Source of the DNA: Crotalaria pallida
Lineage: Eukaryota > Streptophyta > Magnoliopsida > Fabales > Fabaceae
Direction of reading: 5' to 3'
Assembly (NCBI GenBank): GCA_037953625.1
Contig: CM075650.1
Span: 8,806,501 to 8,870,500 of the forward strand
DNA: 64,000 nt
The notes under the pieces were generated by a model. That model worked only from the letters and a program-made list of their open reading frames with translations, had not been told where the DNA came from and searched no databases. The position numbers and the translations under genes are program-made. Position 1 is the first letter of the stretch. Each line of letters opens with the position of its first letter. This document shows positions 1 to 10,720 of the stretch, in pieces.

Positions 1-138
1 GGTAAGAGAATGAGGTCGGCCCGTGCCTGATGTCTGTTCGGTCGTTGAGCTTTGAACTCAGCCAAGCACACAGGGGGCTTCCTGAAGAGTCCTTTAGGTC
101 CTTAGTGAGGGTTACGTGGAGCTCGGCTAGGCCGAGTC
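1..138 (-). repeat. Outer Tat element: 3' LTR, part left of the Copia insertion
   Basis: This matches 32777-32914 almost base for base. It is interrupted at 138 by the Copia element and resumes at 24660-24666 with the terminal CCACCACA. The bases GAGTC at 134-138 reappear at 24655-24659 as the 5 bp target-site duplication of the Copia insertion. Confidence 0.9.
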
Positions 139-2259
139 TATTGGAAGTCAAGCTTTCCCAAGGACTTCAAGTGCAATCATTATATGGTTTTGATGATAAC
201 AAACTCAAACTTCTCAAGTTCATATCAAGTGCAATCACAAGCTCTTCATCATTCAAGTCCAAGCTTCAAGTTGAAGAATCAAGCAAATGAAGTTGAAGGC
301 TCAAGCAAATAGAAGAACTTTTAACCCTTTCCCTTAGGACATCATGTAAGGTAATGAAGTCAAGGTTTATATTATGTTAAAAGGCCAATATAAGTTTTTC
401 TAAAATATATTTTTCATATAAAAGGAGAAGAAAAAGAAGTATTGTGAAAATCAGTTTTTCTATCTTAGTTTTGATGAAAATACTTGATGTTACAAAACTC
501 TGAATATTTTTATGTATGCAAGAGAGAGTAATCGATTACTTGCCTAAGTTAATCGATTAACTTTGTTGCATCATAGAAAAATCAGAGAGGTTGTAATCGA
601 TTAAATGAATCTTGTTAATCAATTACTTTCTGTATGAGAGTAATCGATTGCCTGACTCAAGTAATCGATTAAAATTGTTGCATCATATATTTTCCTGAGA
701 CAAAGTAATCGATTACATGCCTTGTAGTAATCGATTACATGATGCTGCATCATATAAAAATCAGAGGCTCTGTAATCGATTATTAGAATAGTGGTAATCG
801 ATTATATGTGTTGCATCATACATTAAACAGAAGTGAAGTAATCGATTACATGCATGTGATAATCGATTACTGGTTTTTCAAATGAATTTCAAAGTTTCTA
901 TTTTTAAAGGGATAATCGATTACCTCCCTGAAGTAATCGATTACCTCAAGTTTTATTGAAAAACGTGTCAAAATCATTTTGATTTATTTCCTGATTTGTT
1001 TTTACTTAATTGATTCTGATTTATTTTCAAAATTCGAATTTGATTTTATTTTTGAAAATATTCCTTTTTCGTTTTAAGAATCAAATCTTTGTTTTATTTT
1101 CTAAATCTTTTTATTTGGTTTTGATTTTAAAACTTAAATTATTTTATTTCCAAAATCGTTTTTGATTTGATTCTGATTCTATTTTCAAATTCAAAATTCA
1201 AATTTCAAATCTTTGGTTTTAATTTTTAAATCTTTTATTTTATCTTTTGATTTGTTTTTGATTTCAAAAGTAACTCTATTTATTTGTCTTTCAAAATCAC
1301 TACACTTCGACAATTTTGTTTTTCAAGAATCTGATATTCACGCTCTTTCTCTTCTTCTCCATTATTCTCTGTTCTTCACGTTCAGATATTTTTTTTAAGA
1401 AAACAAAACCTTGTGTTGGCCTTGTAACACTTTATATCGACTTCATTATCATAGAGCTTAATTGTTGTATCTGTGTTGCTTAGAACACATAATTGTTAGA
1501 GTGGCTTTATTGTTGTATCAGCACTATTGAGAGTGCACTATAGGTCTTGTACCAATCACTCATACCGTAACCATTTGTGTAAGGGGTGTGTAACCCTTAG
1601 TGACTAGGGAGTGAATATCCTAGTGCGGACGTTCTGCGTTCGTGGTTGTAGGGTGAGGAACCCTTTGTTGTGTGGGTAGTGCTAGACGAACGGTGGGTCA
1701 CCTAGTAGTTAGGCTATCTGGAAATCTAGGAAAGGTTTTCCTAGTTGTGTATCGAGGTCCCTGGCGAAAGGAGGTTCCTAGTAGCTTGCGGGGCGCTCTG
1801 GTTGTACTCGGGGACGCGAGGCGTCTTGGTTTAGTGAAAAGCTCAAGCGAGTCGTTTGGGGACTGGAGTAGGCCGGGTTTGCCGAACCAGGATAAAATCT
1901 CCGGTGCAATCTCTTCTATCCCTTATCTCTTTTATTTTCCGTTGTTATATTTATTTGTTGTGCATCAAAGCGATTATTTTCATAATAATTAATTTAAAGG
2001 ATTTTAAATTAATTAGCGCGGTAACATTGTTTTCGTTGTTATTATTTTAATTCGTATCCGCGCATATTAGTTTTCATAATAGTATTAATATTATTCGCTT
2101 AAGCGCAATCGATTTTCAACATTATATTGTTTTCCGCTGCAAAATCTCTTTAAGTTTGTTGAAAAAGTTTTAAAGCGAATATTTTCCAATGTTTTCGTAA
2201 ACACCCAATTCACCCCCCCTCTTGGGTGTCGGCTGCCAATCCTATCAATAATTCTAACA
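139..2259 (+). repeat. Copia element 5' LTR (2121 bp)
   Basis: It begins TATTGGAAG, where the canonical TG has become TA (the 3' copy keeps TG), and ends ATTCTAACA just before the primer site. It holds an array of paired palindromes (530-942), a pyrimidine-rich stretch near 1340-1390 and a short C-run near 2213-2220 that has expanded in the 3' copy. ORFs inside it (for example 1672-1992) show no recognisable protein. Confidence 0.95.
530..942. repeat. Array of paired AATCGATT palindromes in the Copia 5' LTR
   Basis: Copies of AATCGATT, usually within GTAATCGATTAC, begin at 530, 551, 595, 617 (one mismatch), 642, 663, 707, 729, 774, 796, 840, 861, 914 and 935. They fall into seven pairs spaced 21, 22, 21, 22, 22, 21 and 21 bp. 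Between several pairs lies TTGCATCATA or a close variant, so the block is a decayed tandem repeat of two-palindrome units. The same array is at 22920-23332 in the 3' LTR. Confidence 0.95.
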
Positions 2260-2261
2260 AT

Positions 2262-2273
2262 TGGTATCAGAGC
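2262..2273 (+). other. Copia primer-binding site, initiator tRNA-Met
   Basis: TGGTATCAGAGC lies two bases after the 5' LTR end. It is the standard complement to the 3' end of plant initiator methionine tRNA and fixes the LTR boundary and the strand. Confidence 0.95.
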
Positions 2274-2357
2274 TTCGTGCTCTGGTAAAGGCCTAACAGC
2301 CTGAGTTAAAGATCCGTTGTAGATTGGCAGCGTTGCGATATTTTATTTGTTTTTAAT

Positions 2358-2492
2358 ATGGAGGGATTTTCATTCGATGATGCACCATTTTTTGATGGAA
2401 ATAATTTTCACTATTGGAGTGCTAGAATGAAAATATTTTTACAATCTATCAGCATTCGTTTATGGAATGTTGTTGTTTATGGTTTTGATGAA
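2358..2492 (+). pseudogene. gag: Copia gag, N-terminal part, cut by the Tekay insertion
   Basis: The start ATG at 2358 opens MEGFSFDDAPFFDGNNFHYW, a Copia-type gag beginning in which the F-x-G-x-N-F-x-Y-W core is characteristic. The frame runs into the inserted element after the host bases ATGAA (2488-2492). The rest of gag resumes at 14290. Gag forms the virus-like particle that packages element RNA; this copy cannot be translated through the 11.8 kb insertion. Confidence 0.88.
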
Positions 2493-3220
2493 TGTGACAC
2501 CCTTCTCGGATTACCCAAATATAAACTAATAAATAAGCTTTTATATTGGATAATATATATGGACTTGTGAGTGTTAAGAAAATAGGTAAATAAAATTTTC
2601 TTTTAAAGCGGGTGCACGAATCGTCACTTGAAAGTCTTGGAGAACAAAGTCTATATTATCTCAAAATCATTTTATCGAGTTCGGCGATTTCTAAAACCTT
2701 TTCGCAAATAGAGTAACATTCGATCTTTTAGAAAATATCTTTGTATCAAGTAGCTTAAGCTACCCTTGCTTTGTACGATAGAACTGATACCATTTATAGC
2801 CGAGCTCTTAAACAGATTAAATCAGAGTAAGCGGAAATTACTGGACTATGCAACTGATAGAATATAAACATAGGTTTTCATAGATATAGAGAATCATAAG
2901 TACATAGCCCATGAGTAAAGTCTCCAAGTTTCAAAATATACAAGTCCATCATCAGATCTATATAACAGTGTAACTACAAGCCCTAGAGTGCTCCAAAAGT
3001 ATATCTACAATATATATACATAACAAAATATATAACTCTAGGAATAGTCACATAGATCTGGCAGCATCAGATGGAGCAGTAGTAGCAGTAGTCTCCCAAA
3101 AGTAAAAGTAGTAGTAAGATAGTAGCAACATCATCATCACAGCAGCAGCAGCAGCAAATCTCATCCACAGCCTCCACACATCGGATCCTCCGACCCACAT
3201 CATACACCATATGCATGTAC

Positions 3221-3694
3221 CTAGGGATCATCGTCCCTCCATTCACTCTCAGTAGAATGCACGACAGGCTCGCCTCCACTCTCATCCTCCACCGGATCCT
3301 CCTCAATCTCATCCGAGGGAGAGTGTACCCTACCACTGGGTACCGGGTCAGGTGATGGTGAAACCCTGACTGGGCTCCTCGGATCATATAGGGGAGTCTC
3401 CTCGCGGACGACCCTCGAATAAAAAGGGTGAGAGCGGGTAGGTCGAAAACGAAAACTATGGTAAGAGCGAGCTGGTCGCGTGGGAGGTGGTCCATGGTAA
3501 GTGTAAAACGGGGGTACATGCATAGTGTATATGATGGGAATCCTAAACCTACGAGGACGGAATCGTATCAGCGGGTTCGGGTGGTAGAAGGTAATCTCTA
3601 CCTCCCCCTCGAACACCGCGCGATGGTCCTCATAGATCCATATGCCACTAAGAAGTGGCCGGATCTTGATGCAAGCAATGTAACGAGACATCAC
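3221..3694 (-). CDS. Hypothetical 157-codon ORF inside the Tekay LTR
   Basis: This open frame lies in the element's sense direction and has an equally long twin at 11445-11918. The product would be basic and proline/arginine-rich in its first two thirds, with an acidic end that includes EIEEDPVEDESGGEP. I recognise no domain. The two copies differ at about eight nucleotides, of which four change residues and none is a stop, so the frame is open but shows no clear constraint. In the 5' LTR it would sit in the leader, upstream of the primer site. It may be a chance ORF; overlapping ORFs in other frames also exist here. Confidence 0.3.
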   Translation of the reverse strand: MMSRYIACIKIRPLLSGIWIYEDHRAVFEGEVEITFYHPNPLIRFRPRRFRIPIIYTMHVPPFYTYHGPPPTRPARSYHSFRFRPTRSHPFYSRVVREETPLYDPRSPVRVSPSPDPVPSGRVHSPSDEIEEDPVEDESGGEPVVHSTESEWRDDDP

Positions 3695-4420
3695 CTACAA
3701 GGGCATAGGGGTAAGCAATTCTATACACATAATCAATAGAGAATAAATTATGCAACATAAATATGTAACATGCATCAATTAATATCAATCACACTTAACA
3801 CTTAGCAAGTAGGTTATGCACATAGGATGCTCACACTTAATTCAGTCATAACAGTTTATTTGAATGAATGGCATGATGCATGACTTTAGCTCTCAAGCCT
3901 ATCTCCATCATAATACTATGTCACTCTCTGACGTCCATCCCTGACAACCCAACACTCAACAGTGCGTTGTATTCCTAGGTATACAACCATTCGTACATTC
4001 ACCTAGAATGTACACGACAAGCTTGGTATCCATGCCACCCGAGCATATCCCGTCATCCAAACGGATCGTCATCCAAACGATATATCCATATCGGCATCCA
4101 CTAAGCCGACCATGTCAACAACGTGTCATCAAGCAAGCGTATTGGCACTCCCAGAGGCCCTCCACATGTTTAACAAACATGAAATACGTCCTACCATCCA
4201 AACTCCAGAATGAATGCATTTTATCTTTTAGACTTAAGGGAAGTTGATTAATACTTTACAGGCCACCTAGGCTTATTTTCTTTATCAAAAAGGACCGTCA
4301 CCAAACGATCTTTTTGTATTAATCAATTTCTCTAAGTCTTGATCCCTTGGACTATTATTAATAATTCCTTAATTTAATAAGTTAGAATTGAAAATGGTGT
4401 TTTCAGGTTCTGAACAATTT

Positions 4421-4743
4421 ACTCGAGTAAACTTCAGGACACTCGAGTGTTACTCAACTTTTCCAGATTACTCGAGTGTTCTTAAGACTACTCGAGTGTT
4501 CATGACTTTCTGAGGATTTGGGTTTTCAATTCAACAATTTACTCGAGTAGTTCATGGGTTACTCGAGTGTTCTTGAACATTTCCAGAATACTCGAGTGAC
4601 CTTGAATGACTCGAGTGTTTGACCTAAACTTGTCCTCAGGTCATTCTCGATACTCGAGTACCAAACAAAATACTCGAGTGTTCTTGTTCATTTTACATTG
4701 TTTTGAAAGCATTTTACTCGAGTACCCTGCCTTTTACTCGAGT
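4421..4743. repeat. Array of paired ACTCGAGT palindromes in the Tekay left LTR
   Basis: Sites begin at 4421/4441, 4470/4490, 4541/4561, 4590/4609, 4652/4672 and 4716/4736, six pairs spaced 19-20 bp. A seventh pair is at 5778/5798. Gaps between pairs vary (29 to about 50 bp within the block). The second site of a pair is often followed by GTT or GTTC. Confidence 0.95.
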
Positions 4744-6056
4744 GTTTCGTAGCAGATAACACTGAAACCAGGTTTTAACATAACATTTTCATTTCTACTT
4801 AATTCTAGTCCATTCCAGGGATCCACAGAGTTCATACAACATAATTTGAACATGTTACAACATTCATTTCATATCAAAACACAGATTTGACAGAGAATTC
4901 AGTAATCATGCATTAAAACACATTTTCACAACTCAATACCTCAATTTGCAGAATAAGCTCAATACTCATGAATTAAAGTTCATTTAAGCCTGCATGCATG
5001 ATACATAACTTGCTCAACACAGTTTTAGAGCATGGATTGGTCTCCAAACCAAAGTTCCTATTCAATCTAAGCCCTTAGAGCCTCTTGGTGGCTCTCTAAC
5101 ACAATTCATGGAATTTAAACTCTATCTAGTGAATATAATTACTTCCCCTTACCTCTCAGACGTGAATCAACAGAAAGAAATCCAAGAAAAGTGCTCTAAC
5201 CCCAGAAATCACTTTGAGCTTCACATGCATGACAGTTTTGAGTGCACCATCAAAACCGAATTGGTTCACCCATGAAACAGAGATAAGAATAGGGGAAAAT
5301 TAGATTTCTAAACTCTATACAACATGTTCTAACTAAAGGAATTGAGTTTGAGACTCAGGAGCTCGAGAGCTTACCAGAAATTAATCTCCAAGTAAGCTCC
5401 AGAAACCAACTTTGACATAATAACTCCAACTTCCAAGCTGTCGTTCTCCCAACACACTCACTCAATCCTCACGATTTTGGTGTTTATACAAAGCTCGTGA
5501 TGTGAGCTTTGTATTCGTGTATGATTTGTGTTTCAGTTTGACACAGAGAAGGAGAATTGAAGAGTACAAACTCGGAACCCTAATTTCATCAACCAAGCTA
5601 CTTTGATCCAAAATTCTCAGCTAAGGGTCGAAGATGAGCTTAAATAGGAAGTGAGGACACTCATGCAGGTCGACACGAAGGCATTGAGCTGTTGATGGCG
5701 GAGTATTCGTGTCAACGGAGGGGAATCGTTGGCTGTGACTCACCAAACGCACTAACTCGTGCAGTTTGACCCAGAATACTCGAGTATTCTGAATAATACT
5801 CGAGTGTTTTGCCCAGATTTTGAAAAATAATTATTTTATTTACTTTCCCTTCAAAATATTTCCTATAATTGCTTCTAGGTCCCAACCCAGGGACTAATAT
5901 GCAAAATACACATTTTATGCATTTAAATTATTTATTAAATAATTTCCACACATAGGCTAGTCATATAAACACATATTTTAATCAAGGATTAATATAGAAA
6001 CTATTAATTATAATTAACATTTCATTAATCGGGGATTAAAATTTTGGGGTGTTACA

Positions 6057-6070
6057 CTACTCCCCCACTT
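6057..6070 (-). other. Tekay polypurine tract
   Basis: On the minus strand the tract reads AAGTGGGGGAGTAG immediately before the 3' LTR start TGTAACACC, the expected primer for plus-strand DNA synthesis. Confidence 0.85.
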
Positions 6071-6098
6071 AAAAGGAATTTCGTCTCCGAAATTCAAC

Positions 6099-9000
6099 TC
6101 ATACAAACAAGTCAGGATAATCCTGACGCATCTTATCCTCTAATTCCCAAGATGCTTCTATCACATCTCCATAAATCCTGACGACTTTGACCAAACTAAT
6201 ATCCTTCCCTCTAAGCTGCTTGATTCTTCGATCTTCAATACGAACTGGCACAGCTTTGAAGGTTAGGTTCTTATGAATTTCTAAGTCATCAGGTTGGATG
6301 CTAAGAACAATGGTGGGTTCATGGACATATTTCTTCAATTGAGACACATGGAATACATTATGGAGGTTAGCTAATGACGGAGGCAAAGCTAATTGATAGC
6401 CTACTGGGCCGATCCTTTTGAGAATTTGATAGGGACCAATAAACTTAGGTGATAGTTTCTGGGTTTTCAAGGCTCTACTAACACCTTTGGTTGGTACTAT
6501 TCTAATGAACATGTGGTCTCCTTCAGCAAACTCTAAGGGTTTTCTCCTTCTATCAGCATAGCTTTTCTGCCTACTCTGAGCTGCCCTCATCTTCTCTTGT
6601 ATCATCTTGATCTGCTCCGTGGTCTCTTGCACAATATCTGGTCCAATCAGAGAACTCTCCCCCACTTGAAACCAGCATAACGGCGTCTGACACTTTCTCC
6701 CATACAAAGCTTCAAATGGTGCCATTCCAATGCTCGTGTGATAGCTGTTGTTGTAAGTGAACTCCACGAGTGGCAACATTTGCTCCCAATTCCCTTGTCC
6801 TTCCAAAGCACAGGCTCGTAGAATGTCCTTCAATGACTGAATAGTCCTTTCCGTTTGGCCATCAGTCGGATGGTATGCAGAACTTAGCTTCAATCTTGAA
6901 CCCAAGGCTCTATGCAGATCTTCCCAAAACTTTGATGTAAACCTCGGATCGCGATCAGACACAATGCTTGATGGTACTCTGTGCAGACGAACAACTTCCT
7001 TGATGTACAACTGAGTGAGCTTTTCCAATGAGTAGCGCATATTCACGAGAATGAAATGCGCTGACTTGGTCAAACGGTCCACGATCACCCAAATTGCATC
7101 ATGACCAGTAGATGTCTTTGGCAATCCCGACACAAAATCCATCGAGATGCTATCCCATTTCCACAATGGGATCTCCAAAGGAAGTAACTCTCCTCCTGGC
7201 CTTTGATGTTCCACCTTGGCCTTTTGACATACCAAACAACATACCACATATTCAGCTACATCTCTCTTCAAACCAGGCCACCAAAATAGCTTCTTTAAGT
7301 CCGGGTACATTTTAGTAGCTCCCGGATGCATACTCATCTTACTCTTATGCGCTTCATCCAAAATCATCCTTCTTACTTCCAAATCATCAGGCACACAAAT
7401 CCTCGTTTTAAAGCGAAGGATTCCATCCTTCCCTTCTTGAAATTCCAACTCCTTACCTTCTTGCATCAACTTCCTCTTTTCCATGAGTTTCCCATCCTTG
7501 TGTTGCAATTCCCGTATCCTTTGCAGAAACTCGTTAGCAATCTGCAGCATCCCCAACTTGATACTTGTCGGCTCCACTTGCATCGTCAGACTCAAATCTC
7601 GAAATTCCTCTATCAGTGTAGCTTCTCTGACCATCATCGCACTGATGTGCATTGCCTTTCTACTCAATGCATCTGCCACAACGTTTGCCTTCCCAGGATG
7701 ATAATGGAGCTCAAACTCATAATCCTTCAAAAACTCCATCCATCGGCGTTGCCTCATATTCAACTCCTTTTGATCAAAGAGGTATTTTAAACTCTTATGG
7801 TCACTAAACACCCGGAACGTAGTGCCATAGAGATAGTGCCTCCAAATCTTTAAGGCAAACACCACAGCTGCCAACTCCAGATCGTGAGTTGGATAGTTCA
7901 TCTCATGAACTTTTAGCTGTCTCGAGGCGTAGGCGACAACTTGCCCCTCTTGCATCAAAACACACCCAAGACCTTGTTTCGACGCGTCACAGTACACATC
8001 AAAACTCTTCTGTGTATCGGGAAACACCAATACAGGAGACGATGTCAACCTTTCCTTCAGCTCTTGAAAACTACTTTCACATTTCTCATCCCACAGAAAT
8101 GGTTGATCTTTCCTAGTCAACTTCGTCAGAGGCAGTGCAATCTTTGAGAAACCTCCGATGAACCTTCTATAATACCCAGCCAAACCAAGAAAACTTCTGA
8201 CTTCCGTGACCGACTTTGGTTGCTCCCATTGCAAAACCGAACTTACCTACGTCGGATCAACGGCTATTCCTTTGTCTGAAATTACATGCCCCAAGAACTT
8301 AACCTCCTTCAGCCAGAACTCACATTTTGTAAGTTTGGCGTACAATTGCTTCTCCTTCAGGATGCTCAACACTATCCTCAAGTGTTCAGCATGCTCCTCC
8401 GGACTCTTGGAGTAAATGAGAATATCATCGATGAACACAACCACGAATGAATCTAAATAAGGTCTAAAGATTCGATTCATGTAGTCCATGAAAATAGCTG
8501 GTGCATTAGTCAATCCGAATGGCATTACGACATGTTCATAATGTCCGTATCGAGATCGAAATGCAGTCTTAGAGATATCCTCTTCTCTAATTCTGATCTG
8601 ATGGTATCCCGACCTCAAATCAATCTTGGAAAATATTGAAGCCCCACGTACTTGATCCATAAGGTCATCTATCCGTGGCAACGGATACTTGTTCTTGATG
8701 GTGGCCTTATTCAGCTGCCGGTAGTCGATGCACATCCTCATGCTACCATCTTTCTTCTTGACGAACAAGACAGGAGCACCCCAAGGTGACACGCTTGGTC
8801 GAATCATCTGTTTCTGCAGCAACTCTTCAATCTGCTTCTTCAACTCTGCCATTTCCGGTGGTGCCATTCTATAGGGAGCGATAGAAATAGGACCAGCTCC
8901 CGGAACTAGATCGATGCCAAATTCTATCTCTCTTCTTGGTGGCAGACCAGGAATCTCATCAGCAAAAACTTTCGAGAAATCTCTGACAACATGGATCTCT

Positions 9001-10430
9001 TCCATCCTCGTACCACTCTCCCCCACCTCAGTGTTGAACAGACATATGTAACCAGAGGGTTTTGGGTTTCTATAGGTCACGAGTCTTCTATCACAATCAA
9101 TGATCACTTGGTTTTGACTTAACCAGTCCATTCCCAAGATCACATCCAATTGTGCTAAGGGTAAGCAGATCAAATCTACTTTAGAGGTTTGTCCTAACAC
9201 TTCTATACAACAGTTAAGACAGGCTCTAGAAACAACTACGGGAGCATTTGTAGGGGTTTCTACTTGCAAAACATAAGGCATTTCAGACATCATCAAGCCT
9301 AATCGGTTTACACATTCATACGAAACGAATGAATGCGTTGCACCAGAGTCAAACAAAACATGGCAAAACTGACCATTAAGCAAGTATTTACCTTGCACCA
9401 GATCAGAAGATCGATTCGCTTCCACACCGCTAAGGGTGAAGACCCTTCCTTGAGTCACCGGTCTATCTGCAGTTCCTCTTGAGTTGGCCTTGGCTGGTTC
9501 CTTGCAATCTCTTGCAAAGTGTCCTGGCTTTCCACAGTTAAAACATCCACTTGTCCCCCAACACACACGACCATAGTGGTTGCTCTTGCACTTGTCACAA
9601 AAGGAAGCCTCGCTCCGATAATTCCTTCCCTCAGAACCACCAACCTTGCCCTTGCCTTTCCCTCTGCGATCATATGGACCTTTGCCTCGATTGTTGAAAC
9701 CCTTACGCCTTTGAGATCCATAGCCTTGATTGTCCTTCTTTTCCGAGACTTGCACCTCCTCATCTTTGGTGTCGTCTTCATACATCCTACACATGTCCAC
9801 GAGTGCAGGAAAACTTTGAATCCGCTGGTAACTGAAGATCGACTTCAACTTTGGCCTCAAACCTCCTTCAAACTTAATGCACTTGCTTCTCTCATCTGGA
9901 TTGTTCTGATAGTATGGAGAGTACTTCATCAGCTCTTCAAACTTTGCCGCGTACTCACCCACACTCATGTTACCTTGCTTCAACTGCAAGAATTCCACTT
10001 CCTTTTTCCTCCTTAGATCCTCAGGAAAATATTTCTGAAGAAATTTTTCCATGAATACTCCCCAGCTTACATCTCTTCCTTCATATTGCAGAAGCTGCAT
10101 GGTGTGATTCCACCAATTCTCCGCTTCATCCTCCAACATATAGGTTGCATACGCCACCTTCTGAACATCAAAACACTCCAAAGTCCTCAAAATCTTGTCC
10201 ATAGTGTGAATCCACTTGTTGGCTTCTTCCGGTTTAAATCCTCCTTCAAACTTTGGTGGATTACAGCTCCTAAAATCAGCCAGAGTCTTCGCCTCAGTAT
10301 TACCCATATTACACTGATGAGGCGGGTTAGCCGGTTGAGAGGGTTGCTGAGACTGTCGTTGCATAGCTTCCAACACCGTGGTGATTCATTCCAACATCGT
10401 ATTAGTGTGATTTTGGTTTCTAGTTGCCAT
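6099..10430 (-). pseudogene. gag-pol: Tekay gag-pol polyprotein with two in-frame stop codons
   Basis: A likely start ATG is at 10428-10430, followed after 14 codons by TGA (10386-10388). The frame then stays open for 709 codons to TAG (8247-8249) and for over 700 more to 6099. In the first open stretch the gag capsid region is near residues 40-200, the zinc knuckle CFNCGKPGHFARDC at 278-291, the protease DSG at 343-345 and reverse transcriptase with FIDD at 648-651. After the TAG come RNase H (starting near YCDASKQGLG), the integrase HHCC zinc domain, a DDE core that includes HPTDGQTER, and a chromodomain-like tail. The first stop removes only the leader; the second separates the RT from RNase H and integrase. 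No frameshift was noticed. Confidence 0.95.
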
Positions 10431-10703
10431 ATTAGACCTGCGCTATGGACTTATGGTCACATATATTGAACTAAAGAAACTTCCATTACACTACCTATAC
10501 TAAGACTCTATCTTAAACTTATTAAATCTACAATCAATTGCGTCTTGTACTCAAAGAGACAAGATACAAACAAATCAAGGGTATTTAAACCTCAACAAAC
10601 AAAATAATAACATTCGTAGTAATGTAATTGCCTTGCAGATACCTGCTTGATGTTGATGGCTACCTTTCTGGACTACTTCCACTACTACAGGATCTGACTT
10701 TTG

Positions 10704-10715
10704 CTCTGATACCAC
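10704..10715 (-). other. Tekay primer-binding site, tRNA-Met type
   Basis: The minus strand reads TGGTATCAGAGC five bases inside the 5' LTR boundary at 10721, which sets the element's strand. Confidence 0.9.
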
Positions 10716-10720
10716 TCAGT

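Larger units (their letters stand above)
2493..6056 (-). repeat. Tekay 3' LTR (left copy)
   Basis: On the plus strand it reads TGTGACACCC to GGTGTTACA. It contains seven pairs of ACTCGAGT (4421-4743 and 5778-5805) and a 157-codon minus-strand ORF (3221-3694). The right copy is 10721-14289. No other gene is visible in it. Confidence 0.95.

Noticed and set aside
530..942. Regularly spaced repeats resembling a CRISPR array
   Set aside because: The repeated unit is only 8-12 bp, pairs are unevenly distributed, it lies in both LTRs of a plant retrotransposon, and no cas-like gene is present.
7112..7790. Plus-strand ORFs across the Tekay gag-pol (also 9519-10016 and 10086-10469)
   Set aside because: They are shadows of the minus-strand polyprotein and lack recognisable domains.
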